DNA of 64,000 nucleotides from Arthrobacter sp. ISL-95 (lineage in GTDB: Bacteria; Actinomycetota; Actinomycetes; Actinomycetales; Micrococcaceae): positions 1 to 64,000 of the forward strand of contig NZ_JAGGPR010000004.1 of NCBI RefSeq assembly GCF_018613695.1, given 5' to 3'. The position numbers and the translations under genes are program-made. Numbering within the stretch: position 1 is the stretch's first letter; every line of letters starts with the position of its first letter. This document shows positions 22,919-32,268 of this stretch, in pieces. The notes beneath the pieces were generated by a model. The model made no database searches and was not told the DNA's origin. It saw only the letters and a list, made by a program, of their open reading frames with translations.

Positions 22919-25900
22919 TTGATCAAGTGTCTTCGACGCGTCACGCGTCGGTCCTTTGCCATGCTGCTGACTGCAATGACGCTGTGCGCTGCGCTCACCG
23001 TTGGTCTCCTGACCTTCAGTACAACCGAATCCGCCGTAGCCGTTGAGGCAGCCCCCACACCCGTGGCGGTCGAGCGCGCCACCGACGCAGCAGGTGTTGT
23101 GCGTTTGTGGAACACCGCCGGTGAAACCACCAGGGAAGCCGCACGGACAGCGTTGCTTGGTGGCCCTGCCAGCGTCCAAGCGTTCATTGATCAGGGTCAA
23201 AACCAGTCTTTGGCCGTGGACTACGAACTCATGGTCCTGAAGCTGACTCTGGTCGGCGGACCCAAGGTTCGGGCAAAGGCCCACGAGGCGCTGGAAGCGA
23301 ACACCCTGACGGCGCTGGAGAACTTCATCGGCACAGGTTGGAAGGATGCCTGGTTTAGCGATGACCGCCAAAAGGCGTACAACCTCTTGGAAACAGGGAC
23401 CCCTGAAGTGAAAAAGAGGGCACAGCTTGCCCTCGAGAGTCCTGACGCATCAGCAGTACAGGACTTCCTCTACAAAGGTCATAAAGCTGCAGTCTTCGTG
23501 GACAACCGCATGGCTGCCTACAAACTGCTCGCCACCGGCTCCCCCGCCGTGCAAGCAGCTGCACAAGCTGCGCTTAGGACAGACTCCAACGAAGTAGTTG
23601 AAAAGTTCCTTCGATACGGTCAGTACGTTGCGGCCGCCAGGGACGGTGAATCCGCGACCCTGAGTCAACTCAGCGATCAGGCACGGTCCGCCAGCAATTA
23701 TGCCAGCGCCCAGAAGGACCTCGCTTTAGAAGCCAAAACCCAGGCTGAGCAAGCGCTGGCGTCAGCCAAGGCGGCAACCGATCGTGCGCGCCTTGCCGCT
23801 CAGCAAGCCGGGACCTCCGTTGAGATAGCCAAAACCGCGGCTCTTAAGGCCGCATCCTTGGCTGATCAGGCAGCGATGGCAGCTGATATAGCCATCAACG
23901 CCGCGCAGGCTGCCCATGAAGCGATGCTTGCTGCCGCAAACGCTGCTTCCAACGCAGCTGCCGCGACGGCCCGCGCAAATCAGGCAGCCACAAACGCACA
24001 AAGCGCTGCAGCCGCTGCTTTCGCCGACAAGAACGCCGCGGGTGCTGCCCGGGACGCGGCCGTAAGGGCACGCGACGCGGCAGCTGACGCGAAACGAGCC
24101 GAAGAAGCAGCAATTGCCGCCAAGGAATCCGTCGCTCAATCCGCCGCAGCCATGACTGCTGCGGCCAGTGCCGGGTCAAACGCAGCTCTGGCCGCCCAAT
24201 GGGCAAGGGACGCGAGCCAGGCGGCAGGCGGTTCAGGCGCCGAAGCAGCCGCTGCCCAGGCCGCCGCCAAACGTGCTGACGACGCCGCAGCCAGATCCCA
24301 AGCAGCAGCCGACCGCGTCTCCCTCCTTGCTAAGCAAGCTGTGGAAGAAGCGGACAAGGCCGCCAAAGCAGCCGGCGACGCCGTCCGTTACGCAACCGCA
24401 GCAGCGGTTGCCGCCGAAGAGGCAGCTCAACACGCACTCACTGCCACTCAAGCAGCCACCAAAGCAGCAACGGCAGCCCAAGCCGCTCGGTCTGCTGCGA
24501 CGGCGGCGGAGAAGGCACTCTCCGATGCTCTCCTGGTCAGGAATATTGCAACAGAAGCGAACAAACAGCGTCTCGCCGTCGAAAAGGACTACAACAGTCA
24601 GCGAGCAGCCTCATCGGCAGAGATGGAGGGCGTGCGTGAACAAGCCAAGCTGACTAGCAAGACTCAGGCCAAAGCCGCGGCAGCCGAGACAGACCAAATC
24701 CTTGCCAAACTAAACGCACCCGGCGCGGATCGATCCGCTCTGATGCCCGAGGTTCGCCGTGCAACCGTCGGTCTCGCCCAGATCGGCACCCCATGGGTGA
24801 AAGCCGCTGCCCAGGCAGCGCTTTCCAGCGGTAAAGACGAGAACCTACTCGAATTTATTAGGCGTAGTTGGTCGGTTGCAGTAGACCAAGACCAGTGGGA
24901 CGAAACCCACCACTACACCGAAGCAGGCTCGCCAGAGGTTCGGGAAGCCGCTGAAACGGCGATCGAAACCGGTCCCGATGCCATCTCTGCTTTCGTCACC
25001 ACAGGCCGCCACTCCCTGGAATTCGAAAGCAACCGCCAAAAGGTCTACAAGATCCTCGCCACCGCCGGCACAAAAGTGACAGCAGCAGCCCAGAAAGCAC
25101 TTGAAACTCCTGATTCAGGAGAGGCTGTGGGAAACTTCCTCGCTGAAGGTTACGACGCGGCACTATTCAGTGACGAACGCCAGGAAGTCTACAGAATCCT
25201 CAGTACCGCGGTGCCTAATGGTGAACTCGAAGCAGCGGCTTCGGTTGTTCTCGGAGGTTCGCGTGAAATGGTTCGCCAGTTCCTTGCAGTGGGCCAGTTC
25301 GATGCCCTGCGCAGGGACCTGGAAGCAGCCGCACACGACAAGGCCATGAACGCCATGGTCGAAATCATTAGTCGGGACGCGAAAAACGCCCGTGCTGACG
25401 CCTTCACAGCCGAGAAAGCCGCGCAAGCGGCTCAGGGTTTCGCCATCGAGGCGCAAAAACAAGCTCAGGAAGCCGACCGGTATCGAGTACAAGCCGCCGC
25501 AGCTGCAACTACGGCGGTTGATTGGGCAAGGCAAGCCGGCGTCTCCGCGGACAGCGCCATCCAGTCCGCTGACCGTGCACACGAGGCCGCGGCCCAAGCC
25601 ACCAACGACGCCAGGGCAGCCAACGCCAGCGCTACCCAGGCCATAAACTCCGCACAGCAAGCCAACCGCGCAGCCCAGGCAGCAACCTCAGCAGCGACCG
25701 AGGCAGCCAACTCAGCCGCGATCGCGGGACAATCGGCCAATGAAGCAGCAGCCGCCGCCACTGAAGCACTAGGAATTGCCGCCGAAAAGCAACGTCAAGA
25801 GACGGAGGACGCGAAGCTGCGGGCTGCGCAAGCAGACTCAGGGGAAATGGACTCAGCCTCCCACGCGGCGGCCCTCTCAGAAGGGGAAGCGGACCAACTT

Positions 25901-26863
25901 CGCGAAGCAAAAGAATTCCTCAAGAACGGCGACCTAACAGACTTCCTCATCAAGGAAGGCGGCGGTCTGCTGCTGGAGTTCTTTGGCATCAACGACATTA
26001 TGGACTGCATCACCAAGGGCGACTTCATGGCCTGCGGCATGGCCCTCGTCGGATTCCTGCCCATCGGCAAAATCTTCAAAGCAGCCGAAGTACTTGGCCT
26101 CATAGGTAAGCTCCTTCCCAAAGCCTTTGAGTTCTTCGGCAAACGAGAAGGATTCCTCAAGATTGTCGACAAGTTTGCCGGAAGGGCACCTTCGTGCCCC
26201 GTTCCGGGAGCGGCTCTCTCCAGCTTGGGGAAGAGCCAAGACGGCCCCCAGATACGAAACGCGACCTTCGGCTCAAGAACGTCTGGTGGAACAGTCCTCG
26301 CAGCCCAAAGGGTCAGTGCCACAAAGCCCTGCTCGAACGTTCGCCAAGCAGCCCTTGACATCATCAAGGACCCCGCAAAAACCCAAGCAGCCAAGCAAGC
26401 AGAACTCCGGCCCGTTATTACCGCCAACCCTGGGGCCCATAGGATGCTTTCTGATATTTACGCAGAGAAACATTATTCGCCACGCCCAGCCAACGGAAAC
26501 GACTATCTGGATAAGGAAGTTAGCAAGCAGCCTAAAATTGGAAAGGACCCCGACCAAGCAGACTGGCTGCACAATGAAATGCAGCGACTCAAGCTGCTCG
26601 GGGCTGAGAACATTCGGATCAACCAGAAGCAGGTTGACTATCTATCACAAAATGTGGTGGGGAATAACCGGCCAGATCTTCAGTTCGATCTGGGCGGGAA
26701 GCATCACGTGGTGGAGTTGGACAAGCCACTTAACGACCTCAGCGATGCAACTGATCGTGGGATGGACCACTTCCTGCGGATACTGGCCAATGACCCATCC
26801 CTTGGAGCCACAGAGCTACGCATTTTGACTGTGGGGGAGCCAATGGTTAAGTGGTGGCAATGA
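22919..26863 (+). CDS. Polymorphic toxin with ALF repeats and PD-(D/E)xK-like C-terminus
   Basis: Start chosen at TTG 22919 behind GGGGGA, giving 1,314 aa. A signal/anchor segment (AMLLTAMTLCAALTVGLLTF) is followed by ALF repeats (AFIDQGQNQSLAVD, NFIGTGWKDAWFSDDRQKAY, DFLYKGHKAAVFVDNR), a long Ala-rich coiled coil, a second ALF block (ISAFVTTGRHSLEFESNRQ, NFLAEGYDAALFSDERQEVY) and a second coiled coil. A hydrophobic stretch (FGINDIMDCITKGDFMACGM, ALVGFLPIGKIFKAAEVLGL) precedes the C-terminal domain from about residue 1174. That ends with NNRPDLQFDLGG and HHVVELDKPLND: Asp plus ExDK spaced as in PD-(D/E)xK nucleases. Nuclease activity is inferred. Two putative immunity genes follow. Confidence 0.8.
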   Translation: MIKCLRRVTRRSFAMLLTAMTLCAALTVGLLTFSTTESAVAVEAAPTPVAVERATDAAGVVRLWNTAGETTREAARTALLGGPASVQAFIDQGQNQSLAVDYELMVLKLTLVGGPKVRAKAHEALEANTLTALENFIGTGWKDAWFSDDRQKAYNLLETGTPEVKKRAQLALESPDASAVQDFLYKGHKAAVFVDNRMAAYKLLATGSPAVQAAAQAALRTDSNEVVEKFLRYGQYVAAARDGESATLSQLSDQARSASNYASAQKDLALEAKTQAEQALASAKAATDRARLAAQQAGTSVEIAKTAALKAASLADQAAMAADIAINAAQAAHEAMLAAANAASNAAAATARANQAATNAQSAAAAAFADKNAAGAARDAAVRARDAAADAKRAEEAAIAAKESVAQSAAAMTAAASAGSNAALAAQWARDASQAAGGSGAEAAAAQAAAKRADDAAARSQAAADRVSLLAKQAVEEADKAAKAAGDAVRYATAAAVAAEEAAQHALTATQAATKAATAAQAARSAATAAEKALSDALLVRNIATEANKQRLAVEKDYNSQRAASSAEMEGVREQAKLTSKTQAKAAAAETDQILAKLNAPGADRSALMPEVRRATVGLAQIGTPWVKAAAQAALSSGKDENLLEFIRRSWSVAVDQDQWDETHHYTEAGSPEVREAAETAIETGPDAISAFVTTGRHSLEFESNRQKVYKILATAGTKVTAAAQKALETPDSGEAVGNFLAEGYDAALFSDERQEVYRILSTAVPNGELEAAASVVLGGSREMVRQFLAVGQFDALRRDLEAAAHDKAMNAMVEIISRDAKNARADAFTAEKAAQAAQGFAIEAQKQAQEADRYRVQAAAAATTAVDWARQAGVSADSAIQSADRAHEAAAQATNDARAANASATQAINSAQQANRAAQAATSAATEAANSAAIAGQSANEAAAAATEALGIAAEKQRQETEDAKLRAAQADSGEMDSASHAAALSEGEADQLREAKEFLKNGDLTDFLIKEGGGLLLEFFGINDIMDCITKGDFMACGMALVGFLPIGKIFKAAEVLGLIGKLLPKAFEFFGKREGFLKIVDKFAGRAPSCPVPGAALSSLGKSQDGPQIRNATFGSRTSGGTVLAAQRVSATKPCSNVRQAALDIIKDPAKTQAAKQAELRPVITANPGAHRMLSDIYAEKHYSPRPANGNDYLDKEVSKQPKIGKDPDQADWLHNEMQRLKLLGAENIRINQKQVDYLSQNVVGNNRPDLQFDLGGKHHVVELDKPLNDLSDATDRGMDHFLRILANDPSLGATELRILTVGEPMVKWWQ

Positions 26864-26897
26864 TTCTGAGCTGTTCAATAGGAAGTAAGGACTGGTC

Positions 26898-27677
26898 GTG
26901 ACACCACGTACGAACACGGGAGATCAGCTTGCATCCCAGCTGCTGCTGGGGAACGCGTGGGCCCCTGTCACGAACACACTATCGTTCATCAATGCCCCCT
27001 TGGAAGTAGCCTCTGACATATGGAAGGAGTGGGAGAAATCCCCGGTCTTGGAGCGAAACCTAGACGTGAAAAAGACGCACCATCATGGCGGTCTCCACGA
27101 ACTGCTTGAAACGTTGCTTCCACTCGGTGATGGAACGCGAAAGCTATTCTTGGAGACTTCGAACAAAGATTGGACTGGGGTTGTATCTAACTCCGTCGGC
27201 GGATCGGACCTGAACTCCGTACTGGAGGTTCAGTATGGGCAAAGACAAAAGATCAGATCCGTAATAGTGACTGAGATTCCCCACACACTGGACAAGAAGA
27301 ACTATGAGCAGCACAGAGGCCGATACGGTGTCCGGTCCTTCACGGTGAGGGGACCAGGCGGATTCGTCCGAAGTGTCCGTCTGGTAAATGAGGACAAATG
27401 GGTCTTTTATACCACCGGAAGCGAGCCGTTCGACTTCGAGAACACAGAGGCTTACAGAAAGTCCCGAAAGACAGAACGGTTCACTCACGAGATGTTGCTG
27501 GACTACTGCCACCACCTGGGAATTGAACCGTTTAATGCCGACTTCTACGTTCCGAATGGACTGGGAATCCTTGTCGAATCCATAGTCAGTTATCCCGTAG
27601 TCGAGCGTACTCTCGCTGAGGCCCGAGCGGGCAACGAGGATAGAAGTGTTCCCCGACCGAAGCGGACGACGCATTAA
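26898..27677 (+). CDS. Putative immunity protein 1 for the ALF-repeat toxin
   Basis: 259 aa from GTG 26898 with AAGGA upstream, 34 bp after the toxin stop. Motifs shared with the next gene: NAWAPVTNTLSFINAPLE, LLETLLPLGDGTRKLFLET, VIVTEIPHTLDKKNYEQHRG, RYG, FDFENTEAY, TERFTHEMLLDYCHHLGIEP, FY-x-P-x-GxGILVES and LAEARAG. No signal peptide. Not a family I can name. Its position directly behind a polymorphic toxin makes immunity the likely role; a large part of the sequence is conserved between the two copies. Confidence 0.65.
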   Translation: MTPRTNTGDQLASQLLLGNAWAPVTNTLSFINAPLEVASDIWKEWEKSPVLERNLDVKKTHHHGGLHELLETLLPLGDGTRKLFLETSNKDWTGVVSNSVGGSDLNSVLEVQYGQRQKIRSVIVTEIPHTLDKKNYEQHRGRYGVRSFTVRGPGGFVRSVRLVNEDKWVFYTTGSEPFDFENTEAYRKSRKTERFTHEMLLDYCHHLGIEPFNADFYVPNGLGILVESIVSYPVVERTLAEARAGNEDRSVPRPKRTTH

Positions 27678-27847
27678 GAGGGCAAAGATTAGCACGGCTC
27701 GAAGCCCAAACGGTTTCTCTTGATTCAAAGCAAAGCTCAATGACCCCGTTCCTGGCGGACGTCCTCCGGCTGTTCCTCGTATTCTGACCGGTAAATACTA
27801 CTGAATAGTCGCTTATGACAATCCATCCGGAAGTGAGGACGCCCGCC

Positions 27848-28612
27848 ATGCCGGTTCGTGTAACTGAAGGTGACATGTTGGCCGAAGACTTGCTCCTCAG
27901 GAATACTTGGGCGCCTGTAACGAGCACCATCTCCTTCATCAAAGCACCATTGGAGGACTCCGCGCAGATATCGCAGGAGCGGGAAGAGACCCAACCTTCA
28001 GAGGTCAGGACATCCGTGACCATGACCCGGCCGACAGGATCCTTTGAGGAACTCCTGACATCACTGCTGCCCCTTGGCTACGGACACCGTGCACTGTTCA
28101 TGGGGACAGCGAATCCAGAATGGACAGCTGTGTTCGATAATTCAGCCCAAGGCCAGAACCTCACCTCCGCGCTGTCCGGTCAGTACGCCAAAAAGCACAA
28201 CATCAGCACGGTAGTGATCACAGAAGTTCCGCACACCCTGGACAAAAAAAGCTACACACAGCACCGGGGACGGTACGGCAACAGGAAGTTTCGTGTTGCC
28301 GGGCCGGGAGACGTCTTTCGCTCCGTTAGCCTGGTCAACTATGACAAATGGAAGTTTCAAGCCGTTGGCGACCCATTTGATTTCGAGCACGCAGCCACCT
28401 ACGACGCGCCCCGTAAAACAGACCGGTTCACTCACGAAATGCTCGTCGATTACTCCCGAGAACTGGGCCTCGCACCGTTTGAGGAGTCCTTCTACGCACC
28501 CCAAGGCCACGGGATTTTAGTCGAAACCCACGTGAACTTTGAAGTCCCCAAGCTCACCCTGGCAGAAGCCCGCGCAGGCAGGGAGAACAGGGACGTTCCC
28601 TGGACCAGCTGA
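27848..28612 (+). CDS. Putative immunity protein 2, paralogue of the gene upstream
   Basis: 254 aa from ATG 27848 (MPVRVTEGDMLAEDLLLRNT) behind GAGGA; an ATG at 27815 would add 11 residues. Aligns throughout with 26898-27677: NTWAPVTSTISFIKAPLEDS, VVITEVPHTLDKKSYTQHRG, FDFEHAATYDAPRKTDRFTH, GHGILVETHV, LAEARAG. About 170 bp separates it from the first copy, with its own promoter possible there. A duplicated, diverged second copy is typical of immunity genes kept against toxin variants of competitors. Confidence 0.65.
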   Translation: MPVRVTEGDMLAEDLLLRNTWAPVTSTISFIKAPLEDSAQISQEREETQPSEVRTSVTMTRPTGSFEELLTSLLPLGYGHRALFMGTANPEWTAVFDNSAQGQNLTSALSGQYAKKHNISTVVITEVPHTLDKKSYTQHRGRYGNRKFRVAGPGDVFRSVSLVNYDKWKFQAVGDPFDFEHAATYDAPRKTDRFTHEMLVDYSRELGLAPFEESFYAPQGHGILVETHVNFEVPKLTLAEARAGRENRDVPWTS

Positions 28613-28734
28613 TGACTAATCTCCAGTCCGCCGGATCCGCGAACGGGTCCTAGGCTTAGGCTCGTCACCTTGCAGCTGGGTCTGGGCCGTCCGCCGGTGT
28701 AAGAAACCGACCGCGGGCCAAGATACGCGATGGG

Positions 28735-29439
28735 TTAGTCCCACCACAGTTCCACGATAGGGCTGCTGTTCGGACCGGTAGTGACTATAGTGACTTCATC
28801 GCAGGCCTGTTCCAGCTCGTCTTCGATGCGGGGCAGATCCGGGACGGCCAGGACCATGGTGGCGTTATCCGTATCCGAGAGGTACAACGGCACAGCACCT
28901 GCAATCCGGTTCCACCGGCGCAGGAGCACTGCAAGTTCCGTGCGCGTACCCAGGTTATCCGCTCCCTCCCATTCGACGGCGTGAACAACGTCGCCGGGGC
29001 TCCCGACTTCGACAGCAACCAGATTACCCACACCAGTGCTGATCACCGGCGCGTCCGCTGGCAGCAGCACTGACTGGGATGCACTTTGAAGACCCTCGCC
29101 AGCGTCCGCGTCGACCGTGAATTCGTGCAGTGCCTGCTTCTCGGCCTCAGCGTCAAAAAGGGGCGGGAGGTCTTCGGACTCAGGACCTTGCTCATCCCAC
29201 GCCTCGGCAAGCTCCTCGGGATCCGACGGTTCCACACCATAGGAAAAAACGTGCCAGCCCCGTAGTTTCCCAGTCAGCTCTGCTTGGACCTGCCACAACT
29301 GGGCGCTAGTCAATTCTGGCCCCCAGATGAGAGCCTGCGCCCCTGAAGGGGTCACTGCAGGTAGCGCCGAGGGGAAGCCTAGACCAGCAAGGATCTCCTG
29401 CACATCATCGGAAGTAGTCAAATTGTTGGTTCCTTTCAC
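28735..29439 (-). CDS. DUF4253-like protein
   Basis: 234 aa, start GTG 29439 (MKGTNNLTTSDDVQEILAGL); a TTG eight codons in is an alternative. The C-terminal part has DVVHAVEWEGADNLGTRTEL, AVLLRRWNRIAGAVPLYLSD and MVLAVPDLPRIEDELEQACDE, ending with the acidic TGPN segment. That matches DUF4253 in general form (a W-x-G-x-x-N segment, VLxxWexRxGA, then P...A..A-x-E). Cytoplasmic. DUF4253 proteins are uncharacterised but recur beside toxins, consistent with this neighbourhood. Confidence 0.5.
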   Translation of the reverse strand: MKGTNNLTTSDDVQEILAGLGFPSALPAVTPSGAQALIWGPELTSAQLWQVQAELTGKLRGWHVFSYGVEPSDPEELAEAWDEQGPESEDLPPLFDAEAEKQALHEFTVDADAGEGLQSASQSVLLPADAPVISTGVGNLVAVEVGSPGDVVHAVEWEGADNLGTRTELAVLLRRWNRIAGAVPLYLSDTDNATMVLAVPDLPRIEDELEQACDEVTIVTTGPNSSPIVELWWD

Positions 29440-29752
29440 AGAGAGCCCACCTGACCGTCACCACCGGGGTGCTGCCAAAGCATCAAGCCTACACAGAACC
29501 TCGGGAAGGAACGTACGGAGAATCCGCTTGTTGCGGCCGACTATGGGACGCGTTTAGTCAAGTTATCACCGGAACAATTAGGGCACACTCACAGCGACGT
29601 TCCTCCTGTGCTGGCACCATCGGTTATTGGGCTGTAATCACTTCATGTGGGCTTAGAGAGCAGCTGAACCGGTCCTGAAACAATCTGCCATCTTCAGCGC
29701 CGAGCAGCAGCCTCTACCCGCAGAGTGGCCTTGGACTCCTCGAAGGCAACAC
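29440..29752. other. Intergenic stretch, nothing clear
   Basis: I see no gene, repeat or hairpin here beyond the upstream region of the minus-strand gene at 28735. Confidence 0.4.
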
Positions 29753-30208
29753 CTAGTAGATCTTGAAGTGGCTAACTACCTGACCGGCGAGAGTCGTGAT
29801 GAATTCGCCGCCCTCACCTCTCACCCACCGCTTCTGAACAGCATCCAATGGGTAAACAAAGAAGTTCGTTCTCTCCGAATGAACTGCCAGCTCCCGCCCC
29901 GTTGAATCCTCCGCAACCACCCAACGAAGCGGCGTTGTTCTCACTAAGTGTTCCCCAAAAGCGACACCCGCCGCGTTGATATACGGCTCGGGATCTGTGG
30001 TCCCGTCAGGGCTGGACTGCCATGCGCCCAACAAAAGATCATAGAACTCCGCCACGCTCCCCGGATCTTCCAGATCCACCCCAGCACCGTCCGCGAGCCC
30101 AAGACAACCTGCAATGAATTCGCGATGCTCGCCGTTCAACTCCGAGAGCATCGGTTGGTCGAATTCCTCAACGTTGCTCTTTGTCTTCTTCCAACTGAAC
30201 AATCCCAT
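29753..30208 (-). CDS. DUF3806-like protein
   Basis: 151 aa from ATG 30208 (MGLFSWKKTKSNVEEFDQPM); a TTG at 30220 adds four residues. The middle FYDLLLGAWQSS..AAGVAFGEHLVRTTPLRWVV is followed by EDSTGRELAVHSERTNFFVY and PLDAVQKRW. That is the DUF3806 layout: G-x-x-L, WVVxEDxxGRExA, a hydrophobic strand, then P-x-x-xxKR. Cytoplasmic. Function of the family is not known. The MGLF-K/W-KK start resembles the 313-aa cassette protein at 3501, but the rest does not. Confidence 0.6.
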   Translation of the reverse strand: MGLFSWKKTKSNVEEFDQPMLSELNGEHREFIAGCLGLADGAGVDLEDPGSVAEFYDLLLGAWQSSPDGTTDPEPYINAAGVAFGEHLVRTTPLRWVVAEDSTGRELAVHSERTNFFVYPLDAVQKRWVRGEGGEFITTLAGQVVSHFKIY

Positions 30209-30407
30209 CCCCTTAGACAACCACCATCACGCCAAGAGGTGTAAATGCAGCCCACGAACAGCCCCTGAGCCTCACACATAGACAAAGGCCAACTACGAAA
30301 CGGGAAGGGGTCGCCCCCTTTCCTTAGAATGGGCTCTCCCCCACCGGCCGTTCCGTGGCATCCCGGGAAACATGGACGTCCCTGGCCGGTGATGGCAGTC
30401 GCTGACT

Positions 30408-30989
30408 TCAAGGCTCCATCGACAAGTAGCGGTAAACCGTCGCCCGGCTTGCCCCGATTATCTTTCCTATGTCGGCTGGCTTGAGTCCTCGGGCCTTCAG
30501 CTCGTGCGCACGCTTTACCTTCTCGTGTTCAGTGGTAACCTCCCGCCGCCCTGCCTTGCGCCCGCTGGCAGCTGCGATGGCCATGCCCGCCTTGGTGCGT
30601 TCGGAGAGCTGATCCCTTTCGAGCTGGGCGAACGCGGAAATGATGGTCACCATTGCTTGGGCCATCGCTCCCCCGACTTCACTGGCCGGATCCGTGGCAA
30701 TTCCATCCCGAAGGGAACGAAACTTGATGCCTTGGGATTTGAAGTCATCCAAGAGCTCGAGCAAGTGGCGAGTGTTTCGTCCCAACCGATCCAACTTCCA
30801 AACGACGACTTCATCCCCTGGGCCGAGACGGTCCAGCATCCGATCCAGCTCCGGACGGCTTACCCGCGTCCCGCTGATCCCTTGGTCTTTGTAGATTCGC
30901 TCGCACCCGGCTGCTTCCAGTTCTCGGATCTGTAAATCGGTTTTTTGGTCCGTCAGGCTGACCCGGGCGTATCCAAGGCGTGCCATCAC
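30408..30989 (-). CDS. Serine recombinase (resolvase/invertase family)
   Basis: 193 aa; the second Met (MARLGYARVS) is the conventional start. GYARVSLTDQ carries the nucleophilic serine. DQGISGTRVSRPELDRMLDR, GDEVVVWKLDRLGRNTRHLL and AQLERDQLSERTKAGMAIAA are the conserved catalytic-domain blocks with the arginines in place. A C-terminal helix-turn-helix (GLKPADIGKIIGASRATVYR) completes it, so it looks intact. Small serine recombinases act on imperfect dyads of about 26-28 bp with a 2-bp central crossover. The cassette-boundary sites have that general size and symmetry, so this enzyme is a candidate, though unproven, for the array recombinase. Confidence 0.85.
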   Translation of the reverse strand: MMARLGYARVSLTDQKTDLQIRELEAAGCERIYKDQGISGTRVSRPELDRMLDRLGPGDEVVVWKLDRLGRNTRHLLELLDDFKSQGIKFRSLRDGIATDPASEVGGAMAQAMVTIISAFAQLERDQLSERTKAGMAIAAASGRKAGRREVTTEHEKVKRAHELKARGLKPADIGKIIGASRATVYRYLSMEP

Positions 30990-31244
30990 TTCTCCGTCTT
31001 GTTAAAGGACAAATACGAATGATGTTGAGAATAGCTGAGTGAGACACATTGCTGGGACACACGACATGCCGGAATTCCGCGAGCCTGAATCGTCAACTAG
31101 TCCCAGCCCCCGGCTCCCGTCAAAGGATCCACTATTCCTTCGTGACGCCGCGCCGACTACACGGACATGACCAGCTCGACTCGGTCAGCCGCAGCCACTG
31201 AACTCCCATGGCGGAGTGCCCCACGAGATGGGGTGCGACCTAGT
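30990..31244. other. Upstream region of the recombinase
   Basis: No gene seen. At about 31108-31134 CTCCCGTCAAAGGATCC, followed by ACTATTCC, vaguely resembles a cassette site (left arm CCCGTCAAAG, centre GATCC), but the right arm is not conserved. Confidence 0.3.
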
Positions 31245-31850
31245 CGGCATCATGGCGCTAGGGCAACTCGCAGGCGATGAATAGGTGTTGGGCGAAGGAG
31301 GCGCAGGCCAATGGTTGCGATCAGGCTCAATAAAGAGGATTCAAGTGTGGACAATGTCCACACCCCTTTGGCCTGACAAACTCTCCCCAGTCAGGCCTCG
31401 CAACTCTGGCAACGAGCCCAAAACCAAGAACTTAGACGCAGGATCTAAAAGTCACTTTGCGCTCAGTGCCTCTACCCATGAAGGGGTGTAGGACAACAAC
31501 GTCCTACCGGACGAACCAAGAAGGGCCCCCCTAGCCCCAGTACAGAGCCAGCGGTGGGCCGGCCAGCCACGACCCTGAACCCGCTCCCCACAACCAAACA
31601 GGCGACTCGCGGCGCCAGGCACACCTCGCGACTAGTGCCAGAGGGACCTGGCCAAGCAGAATGTACACACGTTGAAGCAAAAACCCCCTCTAATGAGGGG
31701 GTATGCTGTGCCCGAGGTTGGACTCGAACGGGATTCCAAGCCTTGAAAACACTGGGAAGCGGCGGAAACATGCAGAATCCGGGGCAGTCCGGCGGCTGTG
31801 CGGGCCAGCCCGGGGCGAAAGGTGTGGACGTTGTCCACACCTTCTTTTTG
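31245..31850. repeat. ~600-bp dispersed repeat, copy A
   Basis: One of three related non-coding copies (also near 50152 and 56965, same orientation). Contents in order: a short frame of about 20 codons (NKEDSSVDNVHTP), palindrome GTGTGGACAATGTCCACAC at 31345-31363, a CCCCTTCATGGG-type hairpin, a terminator hairpin (31684-31701), a tRNA 3'-end-like stretch on the minus strand (31708-31730), and a second palindrome GTGTGGACGTTGTCCACAC at 31822-31840. No transposase is present. Confidence 0.75.
31708..31730 (-). other. tRNA 3'-end-like remnant in repeat copy A
   Basis: Read on the minus strand it gives CGTTCGAGTCC, AACCTCGGGCAC: a T-loop followed by the 3' strand of an acceptor stem whose partner would be GCCCGAG, as in a tRNA-Leu. 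The 5' side of the T-stem does not pair and no other tRNA arm is present. This looks like an integration-site remnant. Confidence 0.5.
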
Positions 31851-32268
31851 CTTGATCGAACACCGAAAAACGGGGACTTGTCTTCTCCCTGCGCGCTCAC
31901 GGCCTGCGCCGGGCAATCGGCGCTGCCGCCACTGCAGATTGCCTGCTGGATGATGGCACCGCTAAGTCCGCGTGAAGCATCCGTCAGGCTGAGCCACCGA
32001 CCTCCTAGGCATGACTCCCGCGGGCCGCTAGAACAACCCAAAACCTGACCGCAGTCTACCGGCCAGAACGATGAATAACTCGACGCAGTGGGAGCACCTC
32101 CTTCATCAAGTAAATGGCCGAGAAAGCACCCAAGAACATGACCAAGCCGTTCCGGCCATCCCGACGACAGAACGTCCATTTTCGGCGCTAGCGGGTCACG
32201 AAGACTCAGTCTTCTGGCTCTGCGCCGGGGCCGCCCATTCGAGCGCGGCCACAACGCGGGTAGACGGG
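31851..32268. other. Region with a possible transporter C-terminal remnant
   Basis: No intact gene. On the minus strand a short open stretch (about 32073-32190) reads RNGLVMFLGAFSAIYLMKEV, LPLRRVIHRSGR before a stop. It looks like the end of a membrane protein, without any start upstream. Confidence 0.3.

Noticed and set aside
22905..22921. GGGGGATCCTTTG before the large toxin as another cassette dyad
   Set aside because: Only the GATCC centre matches; the arms are absent and the GGGGGA serves as ribosome-binding site.
23450..26572. Long open frames on other strands and frames across the Ala-rich toxin gene
   Set aside because: They are shadows created by GC-rich, repetitive Ala codons; no domain, start or ribosome-binding site supports them.
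31708..31730. A complete tRNA gene in the ~600-bp repeats
   Set aside because: Only the T-loop and the 3' acceptor strand are present; the T-stem does not pair and no anticodon arm exists.
31472..32254. A 260-aa minus-strand open frame across repeat copy A
   Set aside because: It runs through palindromes, the tRNA-like piece and hairpins, and its composition is not protein-like; related frames in the other copies are broken.
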